From: CALARM01 sp964431735
Lineage (GTDB): Bacteria; Vulcanimicrobiota; SpSt-956; JAKJGF01
DNA length: 36,061 nt
Direction: 5' to 3'
Assembly (NCBI GenBank): GCA_964431735.1
Contig: CAYSLJ010000069.1
Coordinates: forward strand, 1 to 36,061
The stretch's first letter is position 1. Each line of letters begins with the position of its first letter. Below are positions 15,922 through 23,822 of the stretch, piece after piece. The position numbers and the translations under genes were made by a program. The notes under the pieces are model-generated. The model did not search any database. It was not told the DNA's origin and saw only the letters and a list, made by a program, of their open reading frames with translations.

Positions 15922-17226
15922 TCAAGCAGTCAGTTTATTATATAAATCTCTCAATCTCAAAGAAGAAAGGGAATTCAGATTTTGAGACAGAGAGGGATAT
16001 TTTTTTAACAGTTCCCGGAAGTTATTTTTACCTATTGCAAGAAGAGTGGTGCCTTCAGAATGAATTTTTGCGTTAAATTCATAGGCTCCTCCGTCTATAC
16101 AGGATACTTCTCCCAGAATATCTCCCGATGATAGAGTCATTATTTCAGTTTCTCTCCCTGTAAGGGTTCTTTTATAAATCATTACCTTACCTGATTTTAT
16201 TATATAAATTTTATCTCCTTCTTCTCTTTCCCTGAATATTACAAAACCTCTGTCATATTTTTCTATGGAGATTTTATCGGCAATATCATCGAGCTGTTTG
16301 AAGGTAAGATGTTTGAAGATATGGCTTACATAGGCAAGGTCGTAACCTTTTATGCCGCTTTTTTCCCCTTTATAATGACTGTGCCAGGAAGGTGCGGCAG
16401 AAACCATATAGGGCTGTTTCTGTGTCAGGGATGACAGGGGCTGTAATTGCGACATTCCTGGCTTTTGCGACTTTTTTTCATAGTCCTCTGTTTCCTGTAT
16501 GCCGGGTTTTTTCGTGGTAAAGCCGGATGCAAGATCGATTGTTTGCAGATTTAATTTATTTGTATTATAAACGGAGTTAAGACCGGACATGTCAGAAGGT
16601 TTTTTTGTAATATGAGGTGTTAAACCTCCTTCTCCTATTTCTTCCAGAGAAGCTTTCCTCTCTTCAATATCCTGAATCGTTTTGCTTGCAGAAGAAAGCT
16701 GTCCCAGAGCGGTAGTTATATGTTTCTCTCTGCTGTCCTGTAAATAAAGCCTGAATTCGGTTATTGCAAATTTCAGATTCTGCACTGTTTTATCAAAAAG
16801 GGTTTTATTGGAAAATTCCTCCTGCCAGTCACTCATACTGCCGCCGACAGAACGTTTTTCATATCTTATTATTTCCTTATCTATTAATTTAATTATCCTG
16901 TCAAGATAAAGGGCAAAATCATCATGAGACATAAGGCCGAGCATAAAACGCTGGGACATTTCTTTTATTTTCCTGTGATTTATATCTTCATGAAGACCAA
17001 AGGCTTCTATTCTTTCTTCTGCTTTTTGCACAGGTCTTTCTATCTTTTTTCCCATTGGCCTGTCTCCGAGTTCCTTCAGATTTATCTGTCCTCTGGTTGC
17101 AACAGAAAAAGAAGGAATTCCCACACCCTGCTGTTTGCCGCCGGGAAGACGGCCCAGTTCCTGCGCAAATATCCTTACAGCATCTATCTGCTGTTTATGT
17201 TGTTTAAAGTCATTCGTAAAATACAT
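15922..17226 (-). CDS. Cyclic-nucleotide-binding-domain protein
   Basis: The 434-residue protein has an unrecognised N-terminal part: a glycine-rich start, then helical segments about 75-200 (including FMLGLMSHDDFALYLDRIIKLIDKEIIRYEKR), and a polar linker to about 305. The C-terminal 125 residues are a CRP-type cyclic-nucleotide-binding domain: HLTFKQLDDIADKISIEKYDRGFVIFREREEGDKIYIIKSGKVMIYKR, then LSSGDILGEVSCIDGG. The GE pair of the phosphate-binding cassette is present but the following residues differ from cAMP binders, so the ligand is uncertain. There is no DNA-binding helix-turn-helix. It lies 28 bp after the membrane spermidine-synthase-like gene, so the two are likely one operon. The ribosome binding site is weak. 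Confidence 0.8.
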   Translation of the reverse strand: MYFTNDFKQHKQQIDAVRIFAQELGRLPGGKQQGVGIPSFSVATRGQINLKELGDRPMGKKIERPVQKAEERIEAFGLHEDINHRKIKEMSQRFMLGLMSHDDFALYLDRIIKLIDKEIIRYEKRSVGGSMSDWQEEFSNKTLFDKTVQNLKFAITEFRLYLQDSREKHITTALGQLSSASKTIQDIEERKASLEEIGEGGLTPHITKKPSDMSGLNSVYNTNKLNLQTIDLASGFTTKKPGIQETEDYEKKSQKPGMSQLQPLSSLTQKQPYMVSAAPSWHSHYKGEKSGIKGYDLAYVSHIFKHLTFKQLDDIADKISIEKYDRGFVIFREREEGDKIYIIKSGKVMIYKRTLTGRETEIMTLSSGDILGEVSCIDGGAYEFNAKIHSEGTTLLAIGKNNFRELLKKYPSLSQNLNSLSSLRLRDLYNKLTA

Positions 17227-17254
17227 GTTCTCTGAAATGTCCTTTCTCGAGATT

Positions 17255-19531
17255 TTAGACTGATTTTATGTCATCTCGTAAGAAATAGATTAACCAGAGT
17301 ATAAAAACTACTCCATTTAATAAACTTATTAATAGAGATGTTTTCAAAATACCAAAAAGCGGTATAAATATTATACCTGTACATATTGAACCAAGCAATG
17401 CTCCTGTATGGTCGGCACTATTAATTATTCCTGCTATCTTTCCGTGACCGGTTCCTCCGTATAAATCACATGTGAGGGGAAACATAAAACCTGTAAAGAA
17501 ACCGGCAGGAAGAATAAACAACAGAAAAATATATTCAGAAAATCGTGACAGATTTATGGATAGAGGAAGGCATAATGAAAACAGTACCAGTCCTCCCTGA
17601 GCTATAAGTATGAGTCTATGATTCCTTCTTTTAGAAAGTATTTTATTCATTACAAACGTTCCTGCCGAAAGACCTGCCATAAATATTGCTACAAGTAATC
17701 CGATTTCCTGATAAATATATCCGTATATATTCTGGAAAGCAAAGATTAATATTATTTCCATTGCCATACCTGAAAATCCTGTCATACTTATAGAAAGAAA
17801 AGAATTAAATTTAATTTCAGCTTTTTTATCTGTTTTTTTGATATATATATATATAATTCTTACCAGTAAAAGACATAATATAATAGCGATTATCCAGATT
17901 ATATTAATTTTACTTAATTTCTGCAATATGAAACTCATTCCGGAACCGGAGTATCTATCCCATAATATGAGATTATAAAAATATGTAACAGGCTGTATGT
18001 CAGTATTTAATGACACATTCTGCTTTTCCATGGAGTTTTTAATAAAATCTATCAGATCTTCAGGCAGTAAAATTTCAAAGTGATAGGGAGAAAAATAGTC
18101 ACTTTTTATATTTCTTTCTTTATATCTCCCGGAAAGTTCATCTCTGTCAGTAGTAATAACTCCCGGAGAATTACAGGCAAAAAGATAATTCTTATCGCCC
18201 GGTGTTATTATTACATGGGAAAAAACTGCCCTGAGACTCCTGTATATAGAACCGCTGTAATTTCCTGTATAAGTTCCTATGTAATTTTCTGAAGAATTTA
18301 ATTTTGTGACAAAGACACCACCGGGATTCAGAATTTTTTCGATTTCTATGAAGAAATCAACAGTATAATATCTGTTTAATATACCAGTATGAGGTTCCGC
18401 TAAATTTACTATTACCATATCATAAGACAATTTTGTATTTTTTACAAAATACCTGCCGTCTGAATAATATAGATTTACTCTCCTGTCTTTCAGGTTACGG
18501 AGCTCTCCTGATGGAAGATATTTTTTCACCATATCAATTATTTTAGAATCCAGTTCTATGTAATCCAGTCTTTCTACAGGATATTTTAATATAATGCCAA
18601 TCATACCTTCTACCCCTCCACCTATAAGGAGTATTTTTTTTGGATCACGGTGTTCTGACATGATGAAATGAGTTTCCAGGGAAGATCCATATTCATCGGG
18701 GAAAGATGATGTATATTCACCGTTAATGTAAAGACTGTATTGTTCGTCTTCCCTGCCTAAAGCCAGATTTTGATACGGACTGTCCGCTGTTTCTACAAGT
18801 TTTAAGCTGCTGAAACTTTCCCATCTTTTGTTTATAAAAAACTTATTTATCCCGTCCGACAGAAACAGTAAGATGCCCGATATTATGAAAACTATAAAAA
18901 AAACTGTCCTTAAATATTTTGCTGACATGGTTCTGTCAATTACTATGGCAAGTATAAAACAATTAATGCTCAGAAGGCACATATAAAGAAATATGATGGC
19001 AAAGGGATTCAGAATATACACAAGTAAAAATGTGAAAATTACGCCTCCTGCAAGACTCCCTGCAGATTCCAGACCATAAACATTACCTGTCTGTATGGAA
19101 GGAATTTCATCTGATAGGCCTGACATTACTCTGCATGCAGCAGGGAATAAAAAACCTGTTGAACAGGTCAGAGGAAATATTACACATATGGTTCCTGTTA
19201 TTATATAGAATAAAGGAATAAATTCTCCGGGAGATACGGAGAAAATTGTTCTTAACTGTCTTATAAAACATACATCAACGGGAAGAATTATGCTCATTAA
19301 CATAAGACTCGCAAAAAATGCCATCCAGTAATCTTTAATCTTTTCTATTACATAACCTCCGAGAGCAGAACCTGCTGATATACCGCCGAACCAGCACGCA
19401 AATATTATGCCTATAGAGAGTTCATTGCCTGAAAATAGTACCAGAAGTTCTCTCATGAGCAGTATCTGCGCCGTTATAGAATAGGAACCTGTAAGTATGA
19501 TGAGTGATTTCAATAAATATAATTTCCACAT
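17255..19531 (-). CDS. Membrane-embedded spermidine-synthase-like protein
   Basis: In this 758-residue protein about seven membrane helices (residues 1-225, beginning SLIILTGSYSITAQILLMREL) precede a Rossmann methyltransferase-like domain (about 245-470), and a second bundle of seven helices (about 535-750) follows. The soluble domain has KKILLIGGGVEGM (near 300), LDYIELDSKIIDM, YYSDGRYFV, and YDMVIVNLAEPHTGILNRYYT. Soluble spermidine synthases have DxxDP at this last site; here it is NLAEP, so the catalytic aspartates are lost. This class of fused membrane proteins is often annotated as spermidine synthase without evidence for that reaction. The helices resemble a halved transporter. No good ribosome binding site is close to the ATG. 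The cNMP-binding gene follows after 28 bp. Confidence 0.85.
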   Translation of the reverse strand: MWKLYLLKSLIILTGSYSITAQILLMRELLVLFSGNELSIGIIFACWFGGISAGSALGGYVIEKIKDYWMAFFASLMLMSIILPVDVCFIRQLRTIFSVSPGEFIPLFYIITGTICVIFPLTCSTGFLFPAACRVMSGLSDEIPSIQTGNVYGLESAGSLAGGVIFTFLLVYILNPFAIIFLYMCLLSINCFILAIVIDRTMSAKYLRTVFFIVFIISGILLFLSDGINKFFINKRWESFSSLKLVETADSPYQNLALGREDEQYSLYINGEYTSSFPDEYGSSLETHFIMSEHRDPKKILLIGGGVEGMIGIILKYPVERLDYIELDSKIIDMVKKYLPSGELRNLKDRRVNLYYSDGRYFVKNTKLSYDMVIVNLAEPHTGILNRYYTVDFFIEIEKILNPGGVFVTKLNSSENYIGTYTGNYSGSIYRSLRAVFSHVIITPGDKNYLFACNSPGVITTDRDELSGRYKERNIKSDYFSPYHFEILLPEDLIDFIKNSMEKQNVSLNTDIQPVTYFYNLILWDRYSGSGMSFILQKLSKINIIWIIAIILCLLLVRIIYIYIKKTDKKAEIKFNSFLSISMTGFSGMAMEIILIFAFQNIYGYIYQEIGLLVAIFMAGLSAGTFVMNKILSKRRNHRLILIAQGGLVLFSLCLPLSINLSRFSEYIFLLFILPAGFFTGFMFPLTCDLYGGTGHGKIAGIINSADHTGALLGSICTGIIFIPLFGILKTSLLISLLNGVVFILWLIYFLRDDIKSV

Positions 19532-19654
19532 ATGTGTTGAATTTTTTCTGCTCCCCTTTTTTATTGGATTATGTTATACAGATTATACTCAAATAGCTTT
19601 TACCGGCATGAGCATAATGTACCGGTAGAGTATAAATAATACATCTAATCACTC

Positions 19655-19680
19655 ATAACGCTTTACGCGTTACTGGTGAC
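19655..19680. repeat. Short degenerate 7-bp array
   Basis: TAACGCTTTACGCGTTACTGGTGACAGGATGGACA: two to three units plus the GACAGGA-type flank. The spacer 19532-19843 otherwise holds only AT-rich sequence without a recognisable gene; it is the divergent promoter region of the genes at 19531 (-) and 19987 (+). Confidence 0.6.
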
Positions 19681-19843
19681 AGGATGGACAATTTTATTAC
19701 ATAGTTACGTTTAGGCCAGCAGGTCCTTATATATTTTAACAAACAAGTTCTACTGCCTCTGACCGGTCATACAATTTATCTATGATTATTGAAAATAGTT
19801 TACAGGTTTTGAAGTTTCCTCTATAATAATTATATAAAATATA

Positions 19844-19972
19844 TTAAAAGACTGTAAGAAAATAACCCTGGCAAATTATTAGAATGGTTATCATCCTCGC
19901 GTAACGCGTAACGCGTTACGGGTCACGATATAGACTGTAAATATGATGAGGTTATTTCTTGACAACCCCTAA
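19844..19972. mobile_element. MITE-like element family 2, copy B
   Basis: Reverse complement of the element at 12465-12581 over most of its length: ends TTAAAAGACTGTAAGAAAAT and ATTTCTTGACAACCCCTAA, core heptamers GCGTAACGCGTAACGCG (19898-19914). It ends 14 bp before the histidine kinase start, so it probably provides that gene's leader. Confidence 0.65.
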
Positions 19973-19986
19973 GAAAGAGAAAATTA

Positions 19987-22593
19987 ATGAGAATTCGAAT
20001 GAAAATAATTACAGGAACAGGAATAATAATGTTTTTAACAACTTTATTATATATTGTTTTTTCTCACTTTTTCTCTTCTGCTTTTTACCTGCTTTTATCT
20101 CTTATTATAGCAGACATTGCAGTGATAGTTATAGCATTTTTATTTATAGAGAAAATACTTCTTTCTCCTCTGGCACAGATGAGTAAAACAGTGAAGCTTA
20201 TAGGAGAAAAAAATGATTTCTCCGGGAGAATAGTGTTAAAAGACAGAGGGGAAATCTCCGAACTTGCAGAGGTAATAAATAAAATGATGGGAAATCTGGA
20301 ACAATCCAGATCAGAACTTGAGGAAAATGAAATCTATTTTAAAACCATAATGGACCTTGTTTATGCAGGAATTATAATCATAGATGCCAGTACCCATATT
20401 ATCCTTGATGTAAATAAAGCTGCAGTTGAGCTTATTGATGCGCCGAAAAACAAAATAATCGGTTCGACATGCTTTAAATTTATCTGTCCCGATGATAAAT
20501 GTAACTGTCCTGTTACAGACCCGGGACTGTCAGTGAATAATGCCGGGAAGATTTTAATTGATTCTCATGGTAACAAAATACCTGTTATAAAAAGTGTTGT
20601 AGAACTGGTTCTCAGTGGAAAGAAAGTAATTCTTGAGAGTTTTATAGATATCAGTGAACAGAAGAAAGTAGAAGAAACTCTGAAAAAAAAGGAAGAACAT
20701 TACAGGACTGTAGCTGATTTTACCTGTAACTGGGAATACTGGGCCAATCCTGATGGCGAATTGATTTATGTTTCTCCTTCATGCCTGCGCATTACAGGAT
20801 ATTCTGCAGAAGAATTTCGTAAGGATCATACACTGTTGGAAAAAATTGTCTGTCACGAAGACAGAGGTATAATAAAAGAACATGTAAATAATAAATCAGG
20901 CATTGAAGAAATATCATCTATAGAATTCAGAATTATTCATAAAGACGGAGATATAAGATGGATAAAGCATATATGTCAGGCAGTATACGGAGAAGAAAGA
21001 ACATATCTTGGAAGAAGAGCGTCCAATATCGATATTACCGGTAATAAAATATCAGATGAAGAATTATTAAAAAGCAGAGAAGAGGCTGAAGTAGCCAGCA
21101 AAATTAAGAGCGCCTTTCTTGCAAACGTAAGCCATGAAATAAGAACACCTATGAATGCTATTATTGGTATGACAGAACTTGCTCTTGATACGGAAATCTC
21201 TACAGAACAGAGAGAATATCTTGAAACAATAAAAAATTCTTCATCTTCTTTACTGTTTATTTTTAATAATATGATTGACCTGGCAAAAATTGAAACAGAA
21301 CACAGGACAGCATATATAGGATTTAATCTTATAAAAACAATAGAGTCATCTATTAAACCTTTTATTGCAGAGGCCCGTGCAAAAGGCCTTGATTTTCAAA
21401 CAGTCGTAGAGCCTGATGTGCCGGTAAATCTTAAGGGTGATCCTGTCAGATTAAGACAGGTTATTATTAATCTTGTTGATAATGCCGTAAAATTTACCGG
21501 GACAGGGGAAATTAAATTACATGTTAATATTGCCGAAGATAATGAAAAGGATTATATATTGCTTAAATTCAGTGTCTCCGATACAGGTATCGGCATAGCT
21601 TCAGATAAATTTGAAGCTATTTTTCATAGTTTTTATCAGATCGACGATTCTATTAAAAGAAAATACGGAGGAACAGGTCTTGGTCTTACTATAAGCAGGC
21701 ATATAGTAAATCTTATGAAAGGCAGTATATGGCTTGAAAGTAAAGAAGGGGAAGGCAGTATTTTTTATTTTACAGCCAGATTTTTACCTGCTTCTGAGGA
21801 GAAACCTCTTCTGCCGGCAGAACAGAAAAAGAAAAAAATGGGTGATGTATTTCATATACTTGTAGCAGAAGATGTAACTACTAATCAAAATCTTATATCC
21901 ATGATCCTGAAGAAAAAAGGCTGTACTGTCAGGACAGTGAATAATGGCATAGAAGCAATAGAAGCTTTAAAGAAAGAGCGTTTCGATATGATATTTATGG
22001 ATATTCAGATGCCTGTAATGGACGGTCTGGAAGCTACAAGAATAATAAGAAATTCCGATGACTCTGAATTTGATCCTGATATACCTGTCATTGCAATGAC
22101 TGCCCATGCAATGGAAGGTGACAGAGAAAAATTCCTCTCCGTCGGTATGGATGATTATATAGAAAAACCATTCAATTTTGAAGAAGTTTTTAAATGTATC
22201 AACAGGTTTAATAAAGAAATACCGGTTACCTCGACGGAACATATTATTAATAAAGAGAAAGCACTTACACAGATGGAAGGTGATTTTGAGTTGCTTGAAG
22301 AATTATGGGACGTTTTTACTTCAGAGGGCCCCAGGATAATGGTGGATTTAAAAAAAGCTATTGATGAGAAAAATGGCGAAGAAATAAGACTTTATGCCAA
22401 TTCTTTCAAGGGTTCGGCAGAGCAGCTCGGCTCGGTATTACTGAAAGAAATAGCACAGGATATTGAAGTGGCAGGCAGAGATAATGACATTGATAAAGCC
22501 TGTAAGTTTTATAAAAGGCTCGGATACGAACTTGAAAGATTTATAATAGAAGTCAGAAAAGATTTAAATCAGACAGATTTAACAAAAAATTAA
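19987..22593 (+). CDS. Hybrid histidine kinase (HAMP-PAS-PAS-HisKA-HATPase-REC-HPt-like)
   Basis: This is an 868-residue inner-membrane sensor. Two adjacent membrane helices (about 6-26 and 31-55) with almost no external loop are followed by a HAMP-like segment (56-110), PAS domains (about 115-225 and 235-350), HisKA with FLANVSHEIRTPMN (phospho-His 383), and HATPase with N box NLVDNAVKFTG, DTGIGI and GGTGLGLTIS. The receiver has MDIQMPVMDG (D672), MTAH and EKPF. The C-terminal about 100 residues look like an HPt domain, but the usual AHxLKGSA reads ANSFKGSA, with asparagine 805 in place of the phospho-accepting histidine. No partner response regulator is adjacent. The tiny external loop suggests a cytoplasmic or membrane signal. 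The ribosome binding site is weak. Confidence 0.93.
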   Translation: MRIRMKIITGTGIIMFLTTLLYIVFSHFFSSAFYLLLSLIIADIAVIVIAFLFIEKILLSPLAQMSKTVKLIGEKNDFSGRIVLKDRGEISELAEVINKMMGNLEQSRSELEENEIYFKTIMDLVYAGIIIIDASTHIILDVNKAAVELIDAPKNKIIGSTCFKFICPDDKCNCPVTDPGLSVNNAGKILIDSHGNKIPVIKSVVELVLSGKKVILESFIDISEQKKVEETLKKKEEHYRTVADFTCNWEYWANPDGELIYVSPSCLRITGYSAEEFRKDHTLLEKIVCHEDRGIIKEHVNNKSGIEEISSIEFRIIHKDGDIRWIKHICQAVYGEERTYLGRRASNIDITGNKISDEELLKSREEAEVASKIKSAFLANVSHEIRTPMNAIIGMTELALDTEISTEQREYLETIKNSSSSLLFIFNNMIDLAKIETEHRTAYIGFNLIKTIESSIKPFIAEARAKGLDFQTVVEPDVPVNLKGDPVRLRQVIINLVDNAVKFTGTGEIKLHVNIAEDNEKDYILLKFSVSDTGIGIASDKFEAIFHSFYQIDDSIKRKYGGTGLGLTISRHIVNLMKGSIWLESKEGEGSIFYFTARFLPASEEKPLLPAEQKKKKMGDVFHILVAEDVTTNQNLISMILKKKGCTVRTVNNGIEAIEALKKERFDMIFMDIQMPVMDGLEATRIIRNSDDSEFDPDIPVIAMTAHAMEGDREKFLSVGMDDYIEKPFNFEEVFKCINRFNKEIPVTSTEHIINKEKALTQMEGDFELLEELWDVFTSEGPRIMVDLKKAIDEKNGEEIRLYANSFKGSAEQLGSVLLKEIAQDIEVAGRDNDIDKACKFYKRLGYELERFIIEVRKDLNQTDLTKN

Positions 22594-22680
22594 CAAAAAA
22601 ATGTTGTTAAAATGTTAAATTCCTGATATGCTTGATTTAAATCTACAGGAATTTTCATTCCAGTGAAGCTGGTATATGGT

Positions 22681-22730
22681 TGATAGCTGAGAGTTGAGAG
22701 TTTAAGTTTAATTCAACTCTCAACTTTAAA
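22681..22730. repeat. Heptamer-type hairpin (GAGAGTT family)
   Basis: GCTGAGA-GTTGAGA-GTTTAAG followed by the inverted CAACTCT-CAACTTT. AGTTGAGAGTT (22692-22702) and AACTCTCAACT (22715-22725) form a perfect 11-bp stem with a 12-nt loop and an A/T-rich tail. It may act as terminator for the kinase gene, but its 7-bp period groups it with the other arrays. Confidence 0.6.
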
Positions 22731-22762
22731 CAATCTGATCTTTATAGAAAGAAGGGTCTAAC

Positions 22763-23611
22763 ATGATAGAAATGACGAGAGATTTTAATTATAATATAGC
22801 ACCTCAATCCATAAATACTGCCAGAACAATTCATGCACTCCAGAAAACAGCACATGGAGCTGTACCTTTACCTTTAGCATATAACAAAAATCTTACTGCC
22901 GTAAAAAACCTTTATGAAGGAAACAGTGGAGAACTTACCCCCATAACAGGAGACACAGGAAATAAGACTGCCGCTGAAATGGCAGAAGAGGTGAAAAAGG
23001 CAGCGGGAGAAAGAAAAAAGGCTGAAGAGGCAAAAAAGAAAGAAGCTCTTCTTGAGGCAAAAACTGAATTTGAAGCGGATAGACAGGAATTCAGAGATCT
23101 TTCAGAAAAACTTGATGATAAATGGAGAGATGAACTGGGAGGGTCATGGGATGTGAGTGAAGGTTCAAAGGTAAAGGAAAAGGTAGCTCAGATGGAAGCA
23201 AAAAAAGAAGAAGCTCTCAATAATCATGATGAAAAAATTGAAGAGCTTAAAGAAGAAAAATCTTCTCTGGAAACAAAACTGGAAGGCACAAAAGATGATC
23301 AAGAGAAGAAGAATATAGAGAAAAAAATAACCGATGTAGACGAAAAGATAGAAAAAGAAGAAGCGAATAAGGCAGAAACAGAAAGACAGGAAGAGGAAAA
23401 GATAAAGGAAAAGAAAGAAAAGCTTCAAAAATTGAAAGACAGACTTTATGAACTCCGTGAAGAAGCCATAAAATATAAAGAAGATCTGGAACGTTCAAAA
23501 AGCTATGAAGACAGTCCTTTCTGGAAGGATGATATTAAAAGAAAACAGGAAGACATCAATCTGGAGGTACTGGAGATCGAAAGAGAAGTTGCCGACCTGA
23601 CCAGGCTTTAA
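22763..23611 (+). CDS. Coiled-coil protein of unknown function
   Basis: A short N-terminal region (1-75) of low complexity (NYNIAPQSINTARTIHAL) is followed by about 200 residues of charged heptad sequence rich in Lys and Glu (for example KAAGERKKAEEAKKKEALLEAK and DVDEKIEKEEANKAETERQ), predicted as long coiled coils interrupted near 120-135 (WRDELGGSWDVSEG). There is no signal peptide, membrane helix or catalytic motif. A filament, spacer or scaffold role is possible. GAAGGG lies about 7 nt before the ATG. A strong terminator separates it from the phospholipase-D-like gene, so the two are not obviously co-transcribed. Confidence 0.72.
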   Translation: MIEMTRDFNYNIAPQSINTARTIHALQKTAHGAVPLPLAYNKNLTAVKNLYEGNSGELTPITGDTGNKTAAEMAEEVKKAAGERKKAEEAKKKEALLEAKTEFEADRQEFRDLSEKLDDKWRDELGGSWDVSEGSKVKEKVAQMEAKKEEALNNHDEKIEELKEEKSSLETKLEGTKDDQEKKNIEKKITDVDEKIEKEEANKAETERQEEEKIKEKKEKLQKLKDRLYELREEAIKYKEDLERSKSYEDSPFWKDDIKRKQEDINLEVLEIEREVADLTRL

Positions 23612-23613
23612 TG

Positions 23614-23641
23614 GCGTGATGCGTGATGCGTAATGCGTGAC
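23614..23641 (+). repeat. 7-bp array (GTGATGC type)
   Basis: GCGTGATGCGTGATGCGTAATGCGTGAC starting 2 bp after the coiled-coil gene's stop codon and ending 9 bp before the terminator. Confidence 0.8.
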
Positions 23642-23650
23642 TGGTTTGTA

Positions 23651-23693
23651 AAAAAAAAGGTAATGGTTTTAAAAGAAAACTATTACCTTTTTT
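23651..23693. terminator. Strong bidirectional intrinsic terminator
   Basis: A run of eight A, then GGTAAT-GGTTTT (23659-23670), a 5-nt AAAAG loop, AAAAC-TATTACC (23676-23687) and six T. The 12-bp stem has one G-T pair and poly-A/poly-U tracts on both sides. Confidence 0.9.
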
Positions 23694-23741
23694 CCTGAAT
23701 AAAAAGTATTTACAAAAGGTTAAGGTGATGTGATAATAATA

Positions 23742-23803
23742 GTGAGTCGTGAGTCGTGAGTCGTGAATGGTGAAATTTTACGCTTTACGCGTTACGCGTC
23801 ACC
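23742..23803. repeat. Two 7-bp arrays before the phospholipase-D-like gene
   Basis: GTGAGTC repeated three times and GTGAATG-GTGAAAT (23742-23776), then TTACGCT/TTACGCG/TTACGCG/TCACC (23778-23803). The following ribosome binding site AAAGGAGG begins 5 bp later. The array is open in the frame of the next gene. Confidence 0.85.
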
Positions 23804-23822
23804 AATAAAGGAGGTTTTTCAT

